A stretch of 64,000 nucleotides of DNA from Microbacterium luteum (GTDB lineage: Bacteria; Actinomycetota; Actinomycetes; Actinomycetales; Microbacteriaceae). The stretch spans positions 2,108,001-2,172,000 of the forward strand of contig NZ_CP063814.1 in the NCBI RefSeq assembly GCF_015277875.1, read 5' to 3'. Both the position numbers and the translations under genes were made by a program. Numbering within the stretch: the first letter of the stretch is position 1; every line of letters begins with the position of its first letter. The notes beneath the pieces were generated by a model, which saw nothing but the letters and a program-made list of their open reading frames with translations, was not told the DNA's origin and did not search any database. This document shows positions 1 through 9,060 of the stretch, in pieces.

Positions 1-1
1 C

Positions 2-1219
2 ACCTTCACCCACAAGGCCGACCTGTTCGGCATCTCGGGCGACGTGTCGTTCGACTTCGGCGCGGCGTGGGATCGCAGCCGCAAGGTGGCCGAGACGCAC
101 GTCAAGGGCATCCACTACCTGATGAAGAAGAACTCGGTGACCGAGTACGACGGTCGCGGCACGTTCGTCGACGCGAACACCATCGAGGTCGCGACCAGCG
201 ACGGGTCGTCGGAGCGCGTCACCTTCGACAACGCGATCATCGCCACCGGGTCGACGGTGCGCCTGCTGCCGGGTGTCGAGCTCAGCGAGAACGTCGTCAC
301 CTACGAAGAGCAGATCCTCGCCCGCGATCTGCCCGAGTCGATCGCGATCGTCGGCGCCGGCGCCATCGGCATGGAGTTCGCCTACGTGCTGACGAACTAC
401 GGCGTCAAGGTCACCATCATCGAGTTCCTCGACCGCGCCCTGCCGAACGAGGACGCCGAGGTCTCCAAGGAGATCGCTCGCCAGTACAAGAAGCTCGGGG
501 TCGAGATCCTCACCTCCACCAAGGTCGAGTCGATCACCGACCACGGCGACAAGGTCACCGTGGCCTACACGGGCAAAGACGGCGCCGCAGGCTCCATCGA
601 CGCCGGCAAGGTTCTCATGTCGATCGGGTTCGCCCCCAACGTCGAGGGATACGGTCTTGACAAGACCGGGGTGAAGCTGACAGAGCGCGGCGCCATCGAG
701 ATCGACGACTACATGCACACCAGCGTGCCCCACATCTACGCGATCGGTGACGTCACCGCGAAGCTGCAGCTCGCCCACGTCGCCGAAGCCCAGGGCGTCG
801 TGGCGGCCGAGACCATCGCCGGAGCGGAGACGATGGCTCTCGGGGACTACCGCATGATGCCGCGCGCCACGTTCTGCTCGCCGCAGGTCGCCAGCTTCGG
901 GCTCACCGAGCAGCAGGCACGCGACGAAGGATACGACGTCAAGGTCGCGAAGTTCCCGTTCAGTGCCAACGGCAAGGCGAACGGGCTCGGCGAGGCCGTC
1001 GGGTTCGTCAAGGTCGTCGCCGACGGCGAACACCTCGAGCTCCTCGGGGCCCATATGATCGGCCCCGACGTCTCCGAGCTCCTGCCGGAGCTGACGCTCG
1101 CGCAGAAGTGGGATCTCACCGCTCTCGAAGCAGCCCGCAACGTGCACACGCATCCGACGCTCTCCGAGGCGCTCCAGGAGGCCTTCCACGGCATCGCGGG
1201 TCACATGATCAACATCTGA
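2..1219 (+). CDS. lpdA: Dihydrolipoamide dehydrogenase (E3), 5' end outside window
   Basis: This is the C-terminal ~405 residues of the flavoprotein that reoxidises the lipoyl arm of 2-oxoacid dehydrogenase complexes (pyruvate, 2-oxoglutarate) using NAD+. The frame is open from base 2, so the N-terminal FAD motif and the redox CxxxxC pair lie before the window. Visible here are the NAD-binding glycine motif [13 protein letters not shown], the second FAD motif [15 protein letters not shown], and the C-terminal dimerisation domain. The dimerisation domain ends in the catalytic [14 protein letters not shown] (His-Glu pair of the pyridine nucleotide-disulfide oxidoreductases). A strong hairpin follows 11 bases after the stop. 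Family assignment is secure; which complex it serves cannot be told from here. Confidence 0.95.
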   Translation, partial: TFTHKADLFGISGDVSFDFGAAWDRSRKVAETHVKGIHYLMKKNSVTEYDGRGTFVDANTIEVATSDGSSERVTFDNAIIATGSTVRLLPGVELSENVVTYEEQILARDLPESIAIVGAGAIGMEFAYVLTNYGVKVTIIEFLDRALPNEDAEVSKEIARQYKKLGVEILTSTKVESITDHGDKVTVAYTGKDGAAGSIDAGKVLMSIGFAPNVEGYGLDKTGVKLTERGAIEIDDYMHTSVPHIYAIGDVTAKLQLAHVAEAQGVVAAETIAGAETMALGDYRMMPRATFCSPQVASFGLTEQQARDEGYDVKVAKFPFSANGKANGLGEAVGFVKVVADGEHLELLGAHMIGPDVSELLPELTLAQKWDLTALEAARNVHTHPTLSEALQEAFHGIAGHMINI

Positions 1220-1230
1220 CCTCACGGAAG

Positions 1231-1260
1231 AAGGTGCGGAGGCCTCGGGCTCCGCACCTT
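1231..1260. terminator. Hairpin terminator between lpdA and CYTH gene
   Basis: The stem AAGGTGCGGAG / CTCCGCACCTT is 11 bp and perfect, with an 8-base loop. It lies between two convergent genes, so it probably serves both directions. Confidence 0.85.
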
Positions 1261-1283
1261 CCCCGTGTGGTGCGCGGGACGGA

Positions 1284-1898
1284 TCAGAGCCCGAGCGCGC
1301 GAGCGAGCTTGGAGTCGGATGAGGCGTCGCTCGCTCCGGCGGCGCGTGCGATCTCGCCGATGGCCGCGAACAGCGGCTCGTGGTCCTCCGGCGCGGCTGG
1401 GCCGAGTTCGATCTCCCACTCCCGCCACGCCCGATCGACGCCGGCCCGTTCGTCACGAGCGGTCACGTGATCGTCGACGAATTCCGCGACCACTCCCCCT
1501 TCGGTGTCGAGCAGGTCGTACGCGATGCGGTCGTTGCGGATGCGGGCGAGCGGCGACAGCGGCTCGTCCGTTATGTGGGCGATCGCCGCCCGCACGGGCG
1601 CCGGCGCCTCGGCGATGCCGCCATCGCCGAGGGGCCAGCCCAGCTCTTCTCGCCCGGCTCCGACGCGTGGGCCTTTCACATGCCATCCCGCGTCGGGCCC
1701 CCCGGTACGCCGGCGCAGGGCATAGCCGGAACGGCCGAGCTCCGCGTCAGCGGTATCGAGGTAGACCGCGTCGAGGGCGCGGCGCTCGGCCGCACCGACC
1801 GTCGCGATGCCGGGCACGCGCGTCCAGTCCGGAACGGCGATGTCGACTTCGACGTCGAATTTCACCTCGACCTCGTGGGTGCGCCGTGGCTCCGTCAC
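1284..1898 (-). CDS. CYTH domain protein (triphosphate tunnel phosphatase-like)
   Basis: The 204-residue protein opens with HEVEVKFDV, which contains the ExExK signature of the CYTH superfamily (adenylyl cyclase CyaB, thiamine triphosphatase, inorganic triphosphatase). The rest has the expected spread of charged strand residues: YLDTADAELGRSGYALRRR and WHVKGPR near the middle, and EFVDDHVTARD and EWEIELG further on. These normally line the triphosphate- and metal-binding tunnel. The substrate cannot be deduced; inorganic triphosphate is common for short stand-alone bacterial members. It lies 3 bases downstream of the 77-codon gene at 1902-2135, so the two are likely co-transcribed. The C-terminus lacks an attached CHAD domain. 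Confidence 0.85.
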   Translation of the reverse strand: MTEPRRTHEVEVKFDVEVDIAVPDWTRVPGIATVGAAERRALDAVYLDTADAELGRSGYALRRRTGGPDAGWHVKGPRVGAGREELGWPLGDGGIAEAPAPVRAAIAHITDEPLSPLARIRNDRIAYDLLDTEGGVVAEFVDDHVTARDERAGVDRAWREWEIELGPAAPEDHEPLFAAIGEIARAAGASDASSDSKLARALGL

Positions 1899-1901
1899 CC
1901 G

Positions 1902-2135
1902 TCAGCGCCGATCGCGAGGTGAGTCGCTGTAGGGGTCGATGTCGCCCTCCGACTCGACGAACCAGAACTCGCCCTCGGTGGGACCGTCATCGTCTCCGGT
2001 GTTGACGAGCTCCCCCCGGCGCGCGTAGACCACCTGAGTCTCGCTGTAGGGGACGATGAGCTGCTCCTGGTACACGTCGTCGACAGGGATCACCTGCCCG
2101 TCGAGCGGGCCGCCATGAAGTCGTGCGATAGCCAT
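1902..2135 (-). CDS. Small conserved acidic hypothetical protein
   Basis: A 77-residue protein starting MAIARLHGGPLDGQVIPVDD. The N-terminal HGGPLDGQ stretch followed by short beta-like segments (QLIVPYSETQVVYAR) and an acidic tail resembles small actinobacterial proteins of unknown function. No membrane segment or catalytic motif is visible. It starts with ATG and is separated by only 3 bases from the downstream CYTH gene, which suggests a two-gene transcript. I do not recognise a function. Confidence 0.7.
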   Translation of the reverse strand: MAIARLHGGPLDGQVIPVDDVYQEQLIVPYSETQVVYARRGELVNTGDDDGPTEGEFWFVESEGDIDPYSDSPRDRR

Positions 2136-2263
2136 GGACCGAGCCTAGCCCTCACCCCATCCCGCGTGAGAAGGTTGCGCTTCGCGACGCGATGTGATGA
2201 CGCCACCGCCGCGTACGGGGAGTGAGATCTTTCTCATGAATCGAATCAATTCCCGCCTTCGCA

Positions 2264-2293
2264 TTGATTTGCCGGTCGCGGCAGGGTTACCGT
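2264..2293 (+). promoter_or_regulatory. Candidate promoter of the PL11 lyase gene
   Basis: TTGATT (2264-2269) and TACCGT (2288-2293) are 18 bases apart, giving a plausible -35/-10 pair with the actinobacterial TAnnnT form of the -10. It lies about 70 bases upstream of the start codon, and a LacI-type palindrome follows at the expected transcription start. Not tested experimentally. Confidence 0.45.
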
Positions 2294-2299
2294 TCGCGC

Positions 2300-2314
2300 G
2301 GGAAAACGCTTGCC
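2300..2314. promoter_or_regulatory. LacI-family-like operator upstream of PL11 lyase
   Basis: GGGAAAACGCTTGCC is an imperfect palindrome around a central CG, the pattern bound by LacI/GalR-type repressors. It sits just downstream of the proposed -10 box, where binding would block initiation. No repressor gene is present in the window, so the regulator would be encoded elsewhere. Confidence 0.4.
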
Positions 2315-2360
2315 TCCTCGCAGACGATGACGTCCGCTTCCCGGACGAGAGAAGGAATCG

Positions 2361-4895
2361 ATGATGACTCCGCATCCCTCACGATCACGCTCGCTCGCCG
2401 CCGTCGGCATCGCGGGCGCACTCGTGCTCACGACCGCACTCCCCGCGACGGCGTCACCGGCGCCGCCGCAGCGGAGTGCCGCATCGCTCGACCGCGGTCT
2501 GGTCGCGGTCGCAACCGACGAAGGGGTCTTCCTCAGCTGGCGCCTCCTCGCCGCCGAGGCCGGCCCGGCGACGGCCACGGGCGTAAGTGGTCCCTCCTTC
2601 GCGGTGGAGCGTGACGGCGAGCGCATCGCCGTCGTCGATGACAGCACGAACTACGTCGATCCCGACGGCTCCGCCCAAGCGCGGTACACCGTCGCGCCCA
2701 TCTGGCATGACGTGACGGGTGAGACCAGTGACGAGGTAGCCGCCTGGGCGGAGGGCTTCTACGACCTCCCGCTGCAGAAGCCCGAGGCCGGTGTCACGCC
2801 GACCGGCGAAGCCTTCGAATACACCGCGAACGATGCATCCGCTGCCGATGTCGACGGCGACGGCGCGCTGGAATTCGTCGTCAAGTGGGACCCGACCAAC
2901 TCGAAGGACGTTTCGCAGAAGGGATTCACGGGCACCGTCTACCTCGATACCTACGAGATGGACGGGACGCTCCTCAACCGGCTCGACCTCGGGGTGAACA
3001 TCCGCGCCGGGGCGCACTACACGCAGTTCATGGTCTACGACTACGACGGCGACGGGCGCGCCGAGACCATCCTCAAGACGGCACCGGGCACCTCGTGGCA
3101 GACGTACGGCGGCGATGGCGCGGTGACCGACGAGGGTCTTGTGACGATGCCGCAAGAGGATCTCGACGCGGGCTACTCCCCCGACGATGACTATCGGATG
3201 ACGGCAGCGGAGTACCGCGAGCACCTGGTGGGCGTCTTCGAGGGCTGGTCGGAGCATCCCGAGGTCGTCTCCGGCACATGGCCTGCGACCCTCGAAGAGG
3301 CCTGGGGCATTCCCGTCGAACACGAGTATCCCCTCACGCGGGAGTCCGCCGAGGAGCTCGTCGACTACTTCATCGACGTCTACGCTCCTTCGCGGAGTGC
3401 TCGCAACGATCTCACGACCTTCGACGGGTTCATCGTCGACGGACCGGAGTACCTCACGGTGTTCGACGCGACGACCGGGCGCGAACTCGACACCGTGCGC
3501 TACGAACCGGGACGCGATGACGACGGTCTGCTGTGGGGCGATTACGCCATGAGCCGCATCGAGCCGGGCAACCGCGTCGACCGCTTCCTCGCCGGTGTCG
3601 CGCACCTCGATGACGATACGACCACGGCGAGCGCGATCTTCGCCCGCGGGTATTACACGCGTTCCGCGATCGCCGCCTACGACTGGGACGGGCAGAGCCT
3701 GACACAGCGTTGGCTGGCGGACAGCGGACATGTCCCGATGTCGAACCCGTTCAACGACGGCCCTCACGGCCGCGACGGGTCGAACGAGGAGTACGCCACG
3801 TTGACGACGCAGGGCTTCCATTCCCTGAGCGCCTCCGATGTCGACGACGACGGACGGCAGGAGATCGTCTACGGCGCTGCGACACTCGACGATGACGGCA
3901 GTCTGCTGTACAGCTCCTTCGACGTCCTGCCGGAGGGCAGCGCGGATCCCGGTGCGAACGTGCGCCTCGGGCACGGCGACGCCATGCATGTCACGGACGT
4001 CGACCCGGAACGGCCCGGTCTGGAGATCTGGACCTCCCACGAGGGCGCGACCTACGCACCGTACGGTTCGGTTCTGAGGGACGCCGCGACCGGAGAGGTG
4101 CTCTTCGGCTCGTACTCCGGCCGCGACACGGGCCGGGCGATGATCGGCGATGTGCGAGCGGACGTGCCGGGCATCGAGGTGTGGGCGAGCATGCCGGGAG
4201 GGTCCGAAGGGTCGGGTCTGCTGAGCGCGACGGGCGAGACGATCGACACCGCCACCCCCGGCACGAACCAGTCGATCCGGTGGGCAGGCGACCTCACGAC
4301 GCAGATCGTCAACGGGTCGATCGATCAGACGCCGACCATCGACGACGTCACCCGAGGGACCCTTCTGACGGCGGAGGGCACCCGGACGAACAACTACACC
4401 AAGGGGAACCCGTCCCTCGTGGCCGACGTGCTCGGCGACTGGCGGGAGGAGCTGATCGTTCGCACCACGGATTCGTCGGCGCTGCGGTTCTACGTGAGCA
4501 CCGAAGTCACCGCGCACAAGCTGCCGACTCTGCTCGATGACACGCAGTACCGCGTGGAAGTGGCCCGTCAGAACACCTCCTACAACCAGCCCTCTTACCC
4601 GGGCTTCTACATGGCGAGCGACATGGACTTCACGCAGGTTCCGGTCGCCACCGAACCCGCCACGCCGAAGAAGCCCCGCTTCATCGACCTTCCGGGCTCG
4701 GTTCTCGACCTGGTGATCGTCCCCCGCGATCGCGACTTCGAGTACTACATCGACGGTGAGCCGACGCGCACCGGCGTGACCCGCGTCGACCGCGGTGCGG
4801 AGGTGACGGTCACCGCCGTGCCTGTCGCGGGGGTCTCGCTCGAGCTCGAAGCCACATCCACCTGGTCGAAGACGTTCACGACCCGCTGGCGGTAG
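2361..4895 (+). CDS. Secreted rhamnogalacturonan endolyase (PL11 family)
   Basis: An 844-residue exported polysaccharide lyase predicted to cleave the rhamnose-galacturonic acid backbone of pectin rhamnogalacturonan I by beta-elimination. The first ~30 residues form a classic signal peptide (positive start, hydrophobic LVLTTALPATA, Ala-X-Ala-like cleavage region). The catalytic eight-bladed propeller shows the calcium-binding repeats typical of YesW/YesX-type PL11 enzymes: AADVDGDGALEFVVKWDPTN near residue 160, YDYDGDGRAETILKTAPG near 230 and SASDVDDDGRQEIVYGA near 495. ADVLGDWREELIVR near 690 is also characteristic. The ~60 C-terminal residues look like a small beta domain. The AGAAGGA-type ribosome binding site lies about 5-8 bases before the double ATG. 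No other pectin genes are adjacent. Confidence 0.88.
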   Translation: MMTPHPSRSRSLAAVGIAGALVLTTALPATASPAPPQRSAASLDRGLVAVATDEGVFLSWRLLAAEAGPATATGVSGPSFAVERDGERIAVVDDSTNYVDPDGSAQARYTVAPIWHDVTGETSDEVAAWAEGFYDLPLQKPEAGVTPTGEAFEYTANDASAADVDGDGALEFVVKWDPTNSKDVSQKGFTGTVYLDTYEMDGTLLNRLDLGVNIRAGAHYTQFMVYDYDGDGRAETILKTAPGTSWQTYGGDGAVTDEGLVTMPQEDLDAGYSPDDDYRMTAAEYREHLVGVFEGWSEHPEVVSGTWPATLEEAWGIPVEHEYPLTRESAEELVDYFIDVYAPSRSARNDLTTFDGFIVDGPEYLTVFDATTGRELDTVRYEPGRDDDGLLWGDYAMSRIEPGNRVDRFLAGVAHLDDDTTTASAIFARGYYTRSAIAAYDWDGQSLTQRWLADSGHVPMSNPFNDGPHGRDGSNEEYATLTTQGFHSLSASDVDDDGRQEIVYGAATLDDDGSLLYSSFDVLPEGSADPGANVRLGHGDAMHVTDVDPERPGLEIWTSHEGATYAPYGSVLRDAATGEVLFGSYSGRDTGRAMIGDVRADVPGIEVWASMPGGSEGSGLLSATGETIDTATPGTNQSIRWAGDLTTQIVNGSIDQTPTIDDVTRGTLLTAEGTRTNNYTKGNPSLVADVLGDWREELIVRTTDSSALRFYVSTEVTAHKLPTLLDDTQYRVEVARQNTSYNQPSYPGFYMASDMDFTQVPVATEPATPKKPRFIDLPGSVLDLVIVPRDRDFEYYIDGEPTRTGVTRVDRGAEVTVTAVPVAGVSLELEATSTWSKTFTTRWR

Positions 4896-4903
4896 CACCC
4901 CGA

Positions 4904-4936
4904 TGGGACCGGAACGTCGATGGCGGGCCGGTCCCA
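4904..4936 (+). terminator. Hairpin after the lyase gene
   Basis: TGGGACCGG (4904-4912) pairs with CCGGTCCCA (4928-4936) across a 15-base loop just after the lyase stop codon. There is no clear T-run, so it is a candidate only. Confidence 0.5.
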
Positions 4937-4953
4937 CCGGGTTATCGTGAGGT

Positions 4954-5685
4954 GTGAAGCCGTTCGTCCTCCTCGCGACCCGCGCCGAAGACGTGCCCGC
5001 CGACGAGGAGTATCGGCTCTTTCTCACCGCGACAGGCCTCGCCGAAAGCGACCTCATCCGGATTCGCCTCGAAGCCGCGCCGATGCCCCGGCTGGATCTC
5101 GATGATCTCTCCGGGGTCTTCGTCGGCGGCGGACCGTTCAACGCCTCCGACCCCGCTCATCTCACGTCCGCCGTGCAGAAGCGTGTCGAAGCGGAATTCG
5201 GCACGCTTCTCGACGAGGTCGTGGCGCGTGATTTCCCCTTCCTCGGCGCCTGCTACGGCGTCGGCACTCTGGGCGCGCACCAGGGTGCCGTCATCGATCG
5301 CACCTACGGCGAGGCGATCGGCGTCGCGGATGTCGCGCTGACGGATGCCGGAGCGGCCGACCCCCTGCTGGCGGGCGTGCCCCGGAGATTCGGCGCGTTC
5401 GTCGGGCACAAGGAGGCGATTCGCGCACTCCCCGCGGGAGCGGTGCGACTCGCGTCGTCTCCGGCCTGCCCGGTGCAGATGTTCCGTGTCGGCGATCATG
5501 TCTATGCCACGCAGTTCCACCCCGAACTGGATCTCGAGGGCATCATCGTGCGGATCCACGCCTACGCCGGGTACGGATACTTCGCCGCCGACGAGCTGGG
5601 GGCCACCCTTGCTTCCGTCGAGCGCGCGCCGGTCGAACACCCGCAGCGCATCCTCCGGAACTTCGTCGAACGCTACGCGCGCTGA
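4954..5685 (+). CDS. Class I glutamine amidotransferase-like protein
   Basis: A 243-residue stand-alone GATase1 domain protein related to the amidotransferase half of GMP synthase. The catalytic triad is visible: nucleophile Cys in FPFLGACYGVGTLGAHQGA and His-Glu in YATQFHPELDLEG. The N-terminal half carries a GGGPFNASD loop typical of the family. It starts with GTG preceded by GTGAGG. Proteins of this type are often annotated as glutamine amidotransferases; the ammonia acceptor is unknown because no synthetase domain or partner gene is adjacent. Its 3' end overlaps the convergent nnrE gene by 13 bases. Confidence 0.85.
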   Translation: MKPFVLLATRAEDVPADEEYRLFLTATGLAESDLIRIRLEAAPMPRLDLDDLSGVFVGGGPFNASDPAHLTSAVQKRVEAEFGTLLDEVVARDFPFLGACYGVGTLGAHQGAVIDRTYGEAIGVADVALTDAGAADPLLAGVPRRFGAFVGHKEAIRALPAGAVRLASSPACPVQMFRVGDHVYATQFHPELDLEGIIVRIHAYAGYGYFAADELGATLASVERAPVEHPQRILRNFVERYAR

Positions 5686-6353
5686 GAGGATCCACCCTCG
5701 ACGACGCGGGCCACGTCCAGGCGCACGTCGGATTCCGGGAGCTCGAGTCCCAGATCGACGACGACGATCTCGCCGGTGAGCCGGGGACCCTCTGCCCTCC
5801 CGAGACCGATCTTCGGCGCCCCGAACGTGACCGTGAGCGCTGCCGGGAGCACAGCTTCGTCCGCTGTGCCGTCGTCCGGGTTCACGCCGCTCGGCACATC
5901 CACCGCGATGACGGGAGGGATCTCGGCGGCGAGCATCGCACCGACGATCGCACGTGCCGCCCCGCGGAGCGCTCCGCGGGCGCCGATCCCGAGGATTCCG
6001 TCGACGATAAGGTCGTATTCGGTGGCATCGAGCCCGTCCGATTCGATCCGTCGCACCCCTGCCGACATCGCGGCCGCAAGTGCGGACACGTGCGCATCGC
6101 CCGAGGTGAGGAGCGCATCGACGTCCATGCCCGACTCGGCGAGGCGCTCCGCGGCGTACAAGGCATCGCCGCCGTTGTCCCCGCGGCCGGCGAGCACCAG
6201 GACGCGCGGATGCGGTCGATCACCGAGCACGTCGGCGATCACTGTCGCGAGCGCCGCCGATGCGCGGAGCATCAGCGGCTCGCCGGCGTCGAGAAGCGGC
6301 CTCTCGGCGGCACGGACCTGCTCGGCGGTGTACGCGGAGACGGTGACGGTCAT
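5673..6353 (-). CDS. nnrE: NAD(P)H-hydrate epimerase
   Basis: A 226-residue YjeF_N domain enzyme that interconverts the R and S epimers of damaged hydrated NAD(P)H so that the dehydratase can repair it. Recognisable motifs are VLVLAGRGDNGGDALYAAE (nucleotide and metal loop), IVDGILGIGARG (catalytic Asp region) and AVDVPSGVNPDDG. Only the epimerase half is present; the usual fused ADP-dependent dehydratase (YjeF_C) domain is absent, so that enzyme must be encoded elsewhere. The start codon overlaps the stop of the upstream YihY gene by 4 bases, indicating co-transcription. Confidence 0.9.
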   Translation of the reverse strand: MTVTVSAYTAEQVRAAERPLLDAGEPLMLRASAALATVIADVLGDRPHPRVLVLAGRGDNGGDALYAAERLAESGMDVDALLTSGDAHVSALAAAMSAGVRRIESDGLDATEYDLIVDGILGIGARGALRGAARAIVGAMLAAEIPPVIAVDVPSGVNPDDGTADEAVLPAALTVTFGAPKIGLGRAEGPRLTGEIVVVDLGLELPESDVRLDVARVVEGGSSQRA

Positions 6354-7360
6354 GCGTTCTCCTCCCGTTCGGCGCGTTCGGCTTCGCGGGCGGCTTCGAG
6401 CTCACCCACGGCCGTCTGCACGGACCTCTCGGCACGCTGCACCCGGCGCTGGGCGAAGGTCGAGGCCCCGTACTTCGCGCGCACGCGGTCGCGATCCTCC
6501 TCGACTCCCGTGACGATGTAGGCGCTCGCGATGAGGATCACCTGCGCAGAGAGGTTGATCCACAGCAGCAACGCGATGAGCGAGGCGAAAGACGCGAGCA
6601 GCGGGTTCGACGAAGCACCGCCCACGAAGAGTCCCGACAGCTGTTGGAGCACCGTCAGCCCGACCGCACCCAGGAGTGCACCGCTCCACAGGGCCCGGCC
6701 GGAAGGCTTCACACCCGACAGCAGGAAGAACGCGGCCGCCACCACGAGGGCGTCGAGCGCGAACACGGCGACGATCGTCACGGCTCGCGTCAGCAGAACC
6801 TCCAGCGGCCCCTCATCCGGCCGCCCGAGCCAATCGGTGACGATGCCGACGCCTGCCGTTCCCAGGATCGTGGCGGCAGCCGAGGCGACGAGTCCCGCCC
6901 CGATGCCGATGGCAAGCCCCAGGTTGCGCAACAGCACCCAGACGAACATGAGGTCGTCGGTGGTGCGATCGGCGATGCTGCGGATCGCCAAGCGCAGCGA
7001 GCCGATCGCCCCGATCGCCGCGCCGACGAGACCGACGGTCGCGATCGCTCCGGTGATGCTGAGGCCCGCCGGCGCCTGGATGGCGTCGGCGTCGATGAGG
7101 CCCTCGCCATCGGTTCCGATGAGGCCGGGAATGGCTTGATTCACCGCGCCCACGAGCGCCTGGTAGGCGTCGGGGTTGCCGGACAGCCAGAGGGCGGCGA
7201 AGGAGAAGCCGAGCAGGACGCCGGCGAAGACGCTGAAGAGCGTGCGATACGTGATGCTGTCGGCCAGCTGCGGGCCCCGCCGCTCCGAGTAGAGCAGGAG
7301 CGCTCGCACGAGTTTGAGGGTGAGCATCCACCGGATGGCACGCGCGACGAAGGCCTTCAT
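6350..7360 (-). CDS. YihY/BrkB family inner membrane protein
   Basis: A 336-residue integral membrane protein with about six hydrophobic segments (for example FAGVLLGFSFAALWLSG, ATVGLVGAAIGAIGSLRLA, ALDALVVAAAFFLLSG, LIALLLWINLSAQVILIAS). It shows the family's N-terminal ALLLYSERRGPQLADSITYRTLFSVFAG pattern in short pieces and the C-terminal motif INLSAQVILIASAYI. The ~60-residue C-terminal tail is charged and helical (EREENA end). The YihY/BrkB family was once called ribonuclease BN but is not an RNase; the transport role is unresolved. It is translationally coupled to nnrE downstream. Confidence 0.85.
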   Translation of the reverse strand: MKAFVARAIRWMLTLKLVRALLLYSERRGPQLADSITYRTLFSVFAGVLLGFSFAALWLSGNPDAYQALVGAVNQAIPGLIGTDGEGLIDADAIQAPAGLSITGAIATVGLVGAAIGAIGSLRLAIRSIADRTTDDLMFVWVLLRNLGLAIGIGAGLVASAAATILGTAGVGIVTDWLGRPDEGPLEVLLTRAVTIVAVFALDALVVAAAFFLLSGVKPSGRALWSGALLGAVGLTVLQQLSGLFVGGASSNPLLASFASLIALLLWINLSAQVILIASAYIVTGVEEDRDRVRAKYGASTFAQRRVQRAERSVQTAVGELEAAREAERAEREENA

Positions 7361-7416
7361 GTCGCCAGGCTACCGACCGTTGACGGCAGCCTCCGCGGCC
7401 TTGACGTGTCGGCGGA

Positions 7417-7926
7417 TCACCCGATAGTCATCGCTGCGACCGTCAGGGCGATCGCCGCCCACGCGCCGCCCAGCAGCCAGGGGCCGAAGGCGATCCTGAC
7501 GCCGAATCCGCGGCGGCGCATCAGGACCAGCACGAGGGCGAACAGCCCCGCTCCGGCGAACGCGAACATCGATCCCAGCACCACGGTGTCCCAGCCGAGC
7601 CATCCGAGATGCAGCCCGATGAGACCCGCGAGCTTGACGTCTCCGCCGCCGATGGCACGCGGGTCGACGATCCGCACGACGAGCAGCGCGCCGAAGAGCA
7701 CGGCGCCGGCGCCGAAGGATCGCATGGCCGCGCCGCCGTCATGAGCCGCGATCGCCGCGACACCCAGGCTCGACACGGCGATGACGTAGCCCGCACCGAC
7801 GATGCGGTTGGGCAGCCGATGCGTGCGCAGGTCGATGACGGCCAGCACGACGCTCACGACGGCGAAGGCGACGAACGCGATGGCGACGGCGCCGAACGCA
7901 AACGCTGTGGCGAGCTCGACGTCCAT
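7417..7926 (-). CDS. Prepilin peptidase (A24 family, minimal)
   Basis: A 169-residue membrane aspartic protease of the type IV leader peptidase family, lacking the N-terminal methylase domain. Both active-site aspartates are visible: VIDLRTHRLPNRIVG (first Asp, with the typical HRLPN) and AIGGGDVKLAGLIG (GxGD motif). Several hydrophobic segments separate them. Such short enzymes process Flp/Tad-type pilins or com pseudopilins, but no pilus gene is present in this window, so the substrate is unknown. Confidence 0.85.
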   Translation of the reverse strand: MDVELATAFAFGAVAIAFVAFAVVSVVLAVIDLRTHRLPNRIVGAGYVIAVSSLGVAAIAAHDGGAAMRSFGAGAVLFGALLVVRIVDPRAIGGGDVKLAGLIGLHLGWLGWDTVVLGSMFAFAGAGLFALVLVLMRRRGFGVRIAFGPWLLGGAWAAIALTVAAMTIG

Positions 7927-7999
7927 GACGACACAGCCTAGAGTCGACGCCCTCCCGCCATCGACGAGCCGTCGTCACCTGTGGACAACGGGGCGATGG

Positions 8000-8992
8000 T
8001 CACCACTGCGGATGGATACTCGCCCGCAGGTGCCGGTCGTAGACGCCTCGCACGGCGGTGTCGAACTGATCGACGTCGAACCCGCCGTCGATGAGCTCAG
8101 CCGCATCGGCGTTCCGCGAAGCCTGCGTCACACTGCGCGCACCGGGAATCACCGTCGTCACACCGGGGCGGGTCGCCGCCCACGCCAGGCAGGCGGCTGC
8201 CAGCGGCACCGACTTGGGCAGGGTGGCCGACAATTCGCGCGCGGCCTCGACTCCGACGGTGAAGTCCACGCCCGAGAAGGTCTCCCCCTTGTCGAACGCT
8301 TCGCCGTTGCGGTTGTACGTGCGATGGTCGTTGGGGGCGAAGGTCGTACCCGCGGTGTACTTCCCCGACAGCAGGCCGGATGCGAGCGGAACGCGCGCGA
8401 AGACAGCGACCCCCGCACGTTCGGCCGCGGGCAGCACTTCGTCGAGAGGCTTCAGGCGGAACGGATTCAGGATGATCTGGATGTTGGTGACCCGCGGATG
8501 CGAGATGGCGGCGAGCGCCTGCGCGCACGTCTCGACGGAGACGCCGTATGCAGCCATCCGCCCCTCGGCGACGAGCGCATCGAGCGCCTGATAGGTCGCG
8601 TCGTCTTCGATCACCTCCGTGGGCGGGCAGTGCAGCTGCACGAGGTCGAGCGTGTCGGTGCGAAGGTTCTCGCGCGAACGGTCCACCCAGGAGCGGAACG
8701 CTTCCGGCGTGTAGTTCTCCGGCTCCTGTGCGACACGGCGTCCCATTTTCGTCGCGACCGTGACCTTGCGCTCGTGCCGCTCAGCCAGGAACTCGCCGAT
8801 CAGGCTCTCGCTGCGCCCGTCTCCATACACGTCGGCGGTGTCGAAGAGGTTGACTCCCCGGTCGACGGAAGCGGCCAGCACCGCGCGGGCGTCGTCTTCC
8901 GAGACGACGCCCCAATCGGCGCCGAGCTGCCAGGTGCCGAGTCCGATGGCTGATACGTGACGGCCGGTCCGGCCGAGGCTGCGCTGCTCCAT
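8000..8992 (-). CDS. Aldo/keto reductase
   Basis: A 330-residue NADPH-dependent oxidoreductase of the AKR superfamily ((alpha/beta)8 barrel). It begins MEQRSLGRTGRHVSAIGLGT. The catalytic tetrad is visible: Asp and Tyr in NLFDTADVYGDGRSE, Lys in VTVATKMGR, and His in LDLVQLHCPP. The C-terminal cofactor-binding region VTTVIPGARSVTQASRNADA is also typical. The endogenous substrate cannot be predicted. It is monocistronic as far as can be seen. Confidence 0.9.
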   Translation of the reverse strand: MEQRSLGRTGRHVSAIGLGTWQLGADWGVVSEDDARAVLAASVDRGVNLFDTADVYGDGRSESLIGEFLAERHERKVTVATKMGRRVAQEPENYTPEAFRSWVDRSRENLRTDTLDLVQLHCPPTEVIEDDATYQALDALVAEGRMAAYGVSVETCAQALAAISHPRVTNIQIILNPFRLKPLDEVLPAAERAGVAVFARVPLASGLLSGKYTAGTTFAPNDHRTYNRNGEAFDKGETFSGVDFTVGVEAARELSATLPKSVPLAAACLAWAATRPGVTTVIPGARSVTQASRNADAAELIDGGFDVDQFDTAVRGVYDRHLRASIHPQW

Positions 8993-9060
8993 GCATCGAT
9001 CCTACGGATGAGCACCTCCCGACCACGAGCCTTGACAGGTGCCGCACCCCGCCCGGAGGT

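Noticed and set aside
1265..2005. Arg-rich 246-codon frame on the plus strand
   Set aside because: It lies antisense to the CYTH gene and the small acidic gene, and consists of low-complexity Arg/Pro/Ala typical of a wrong frame in high-GC DNA.
2454..5141. An 895-codon open frame on the minus strand opposite the PL11 lyase
   Set aside because: It is antisense to a gene with clear domains and a signal peptide; its composition is Arg/Val-rich as expected from the complement of high-GC coding sequence.
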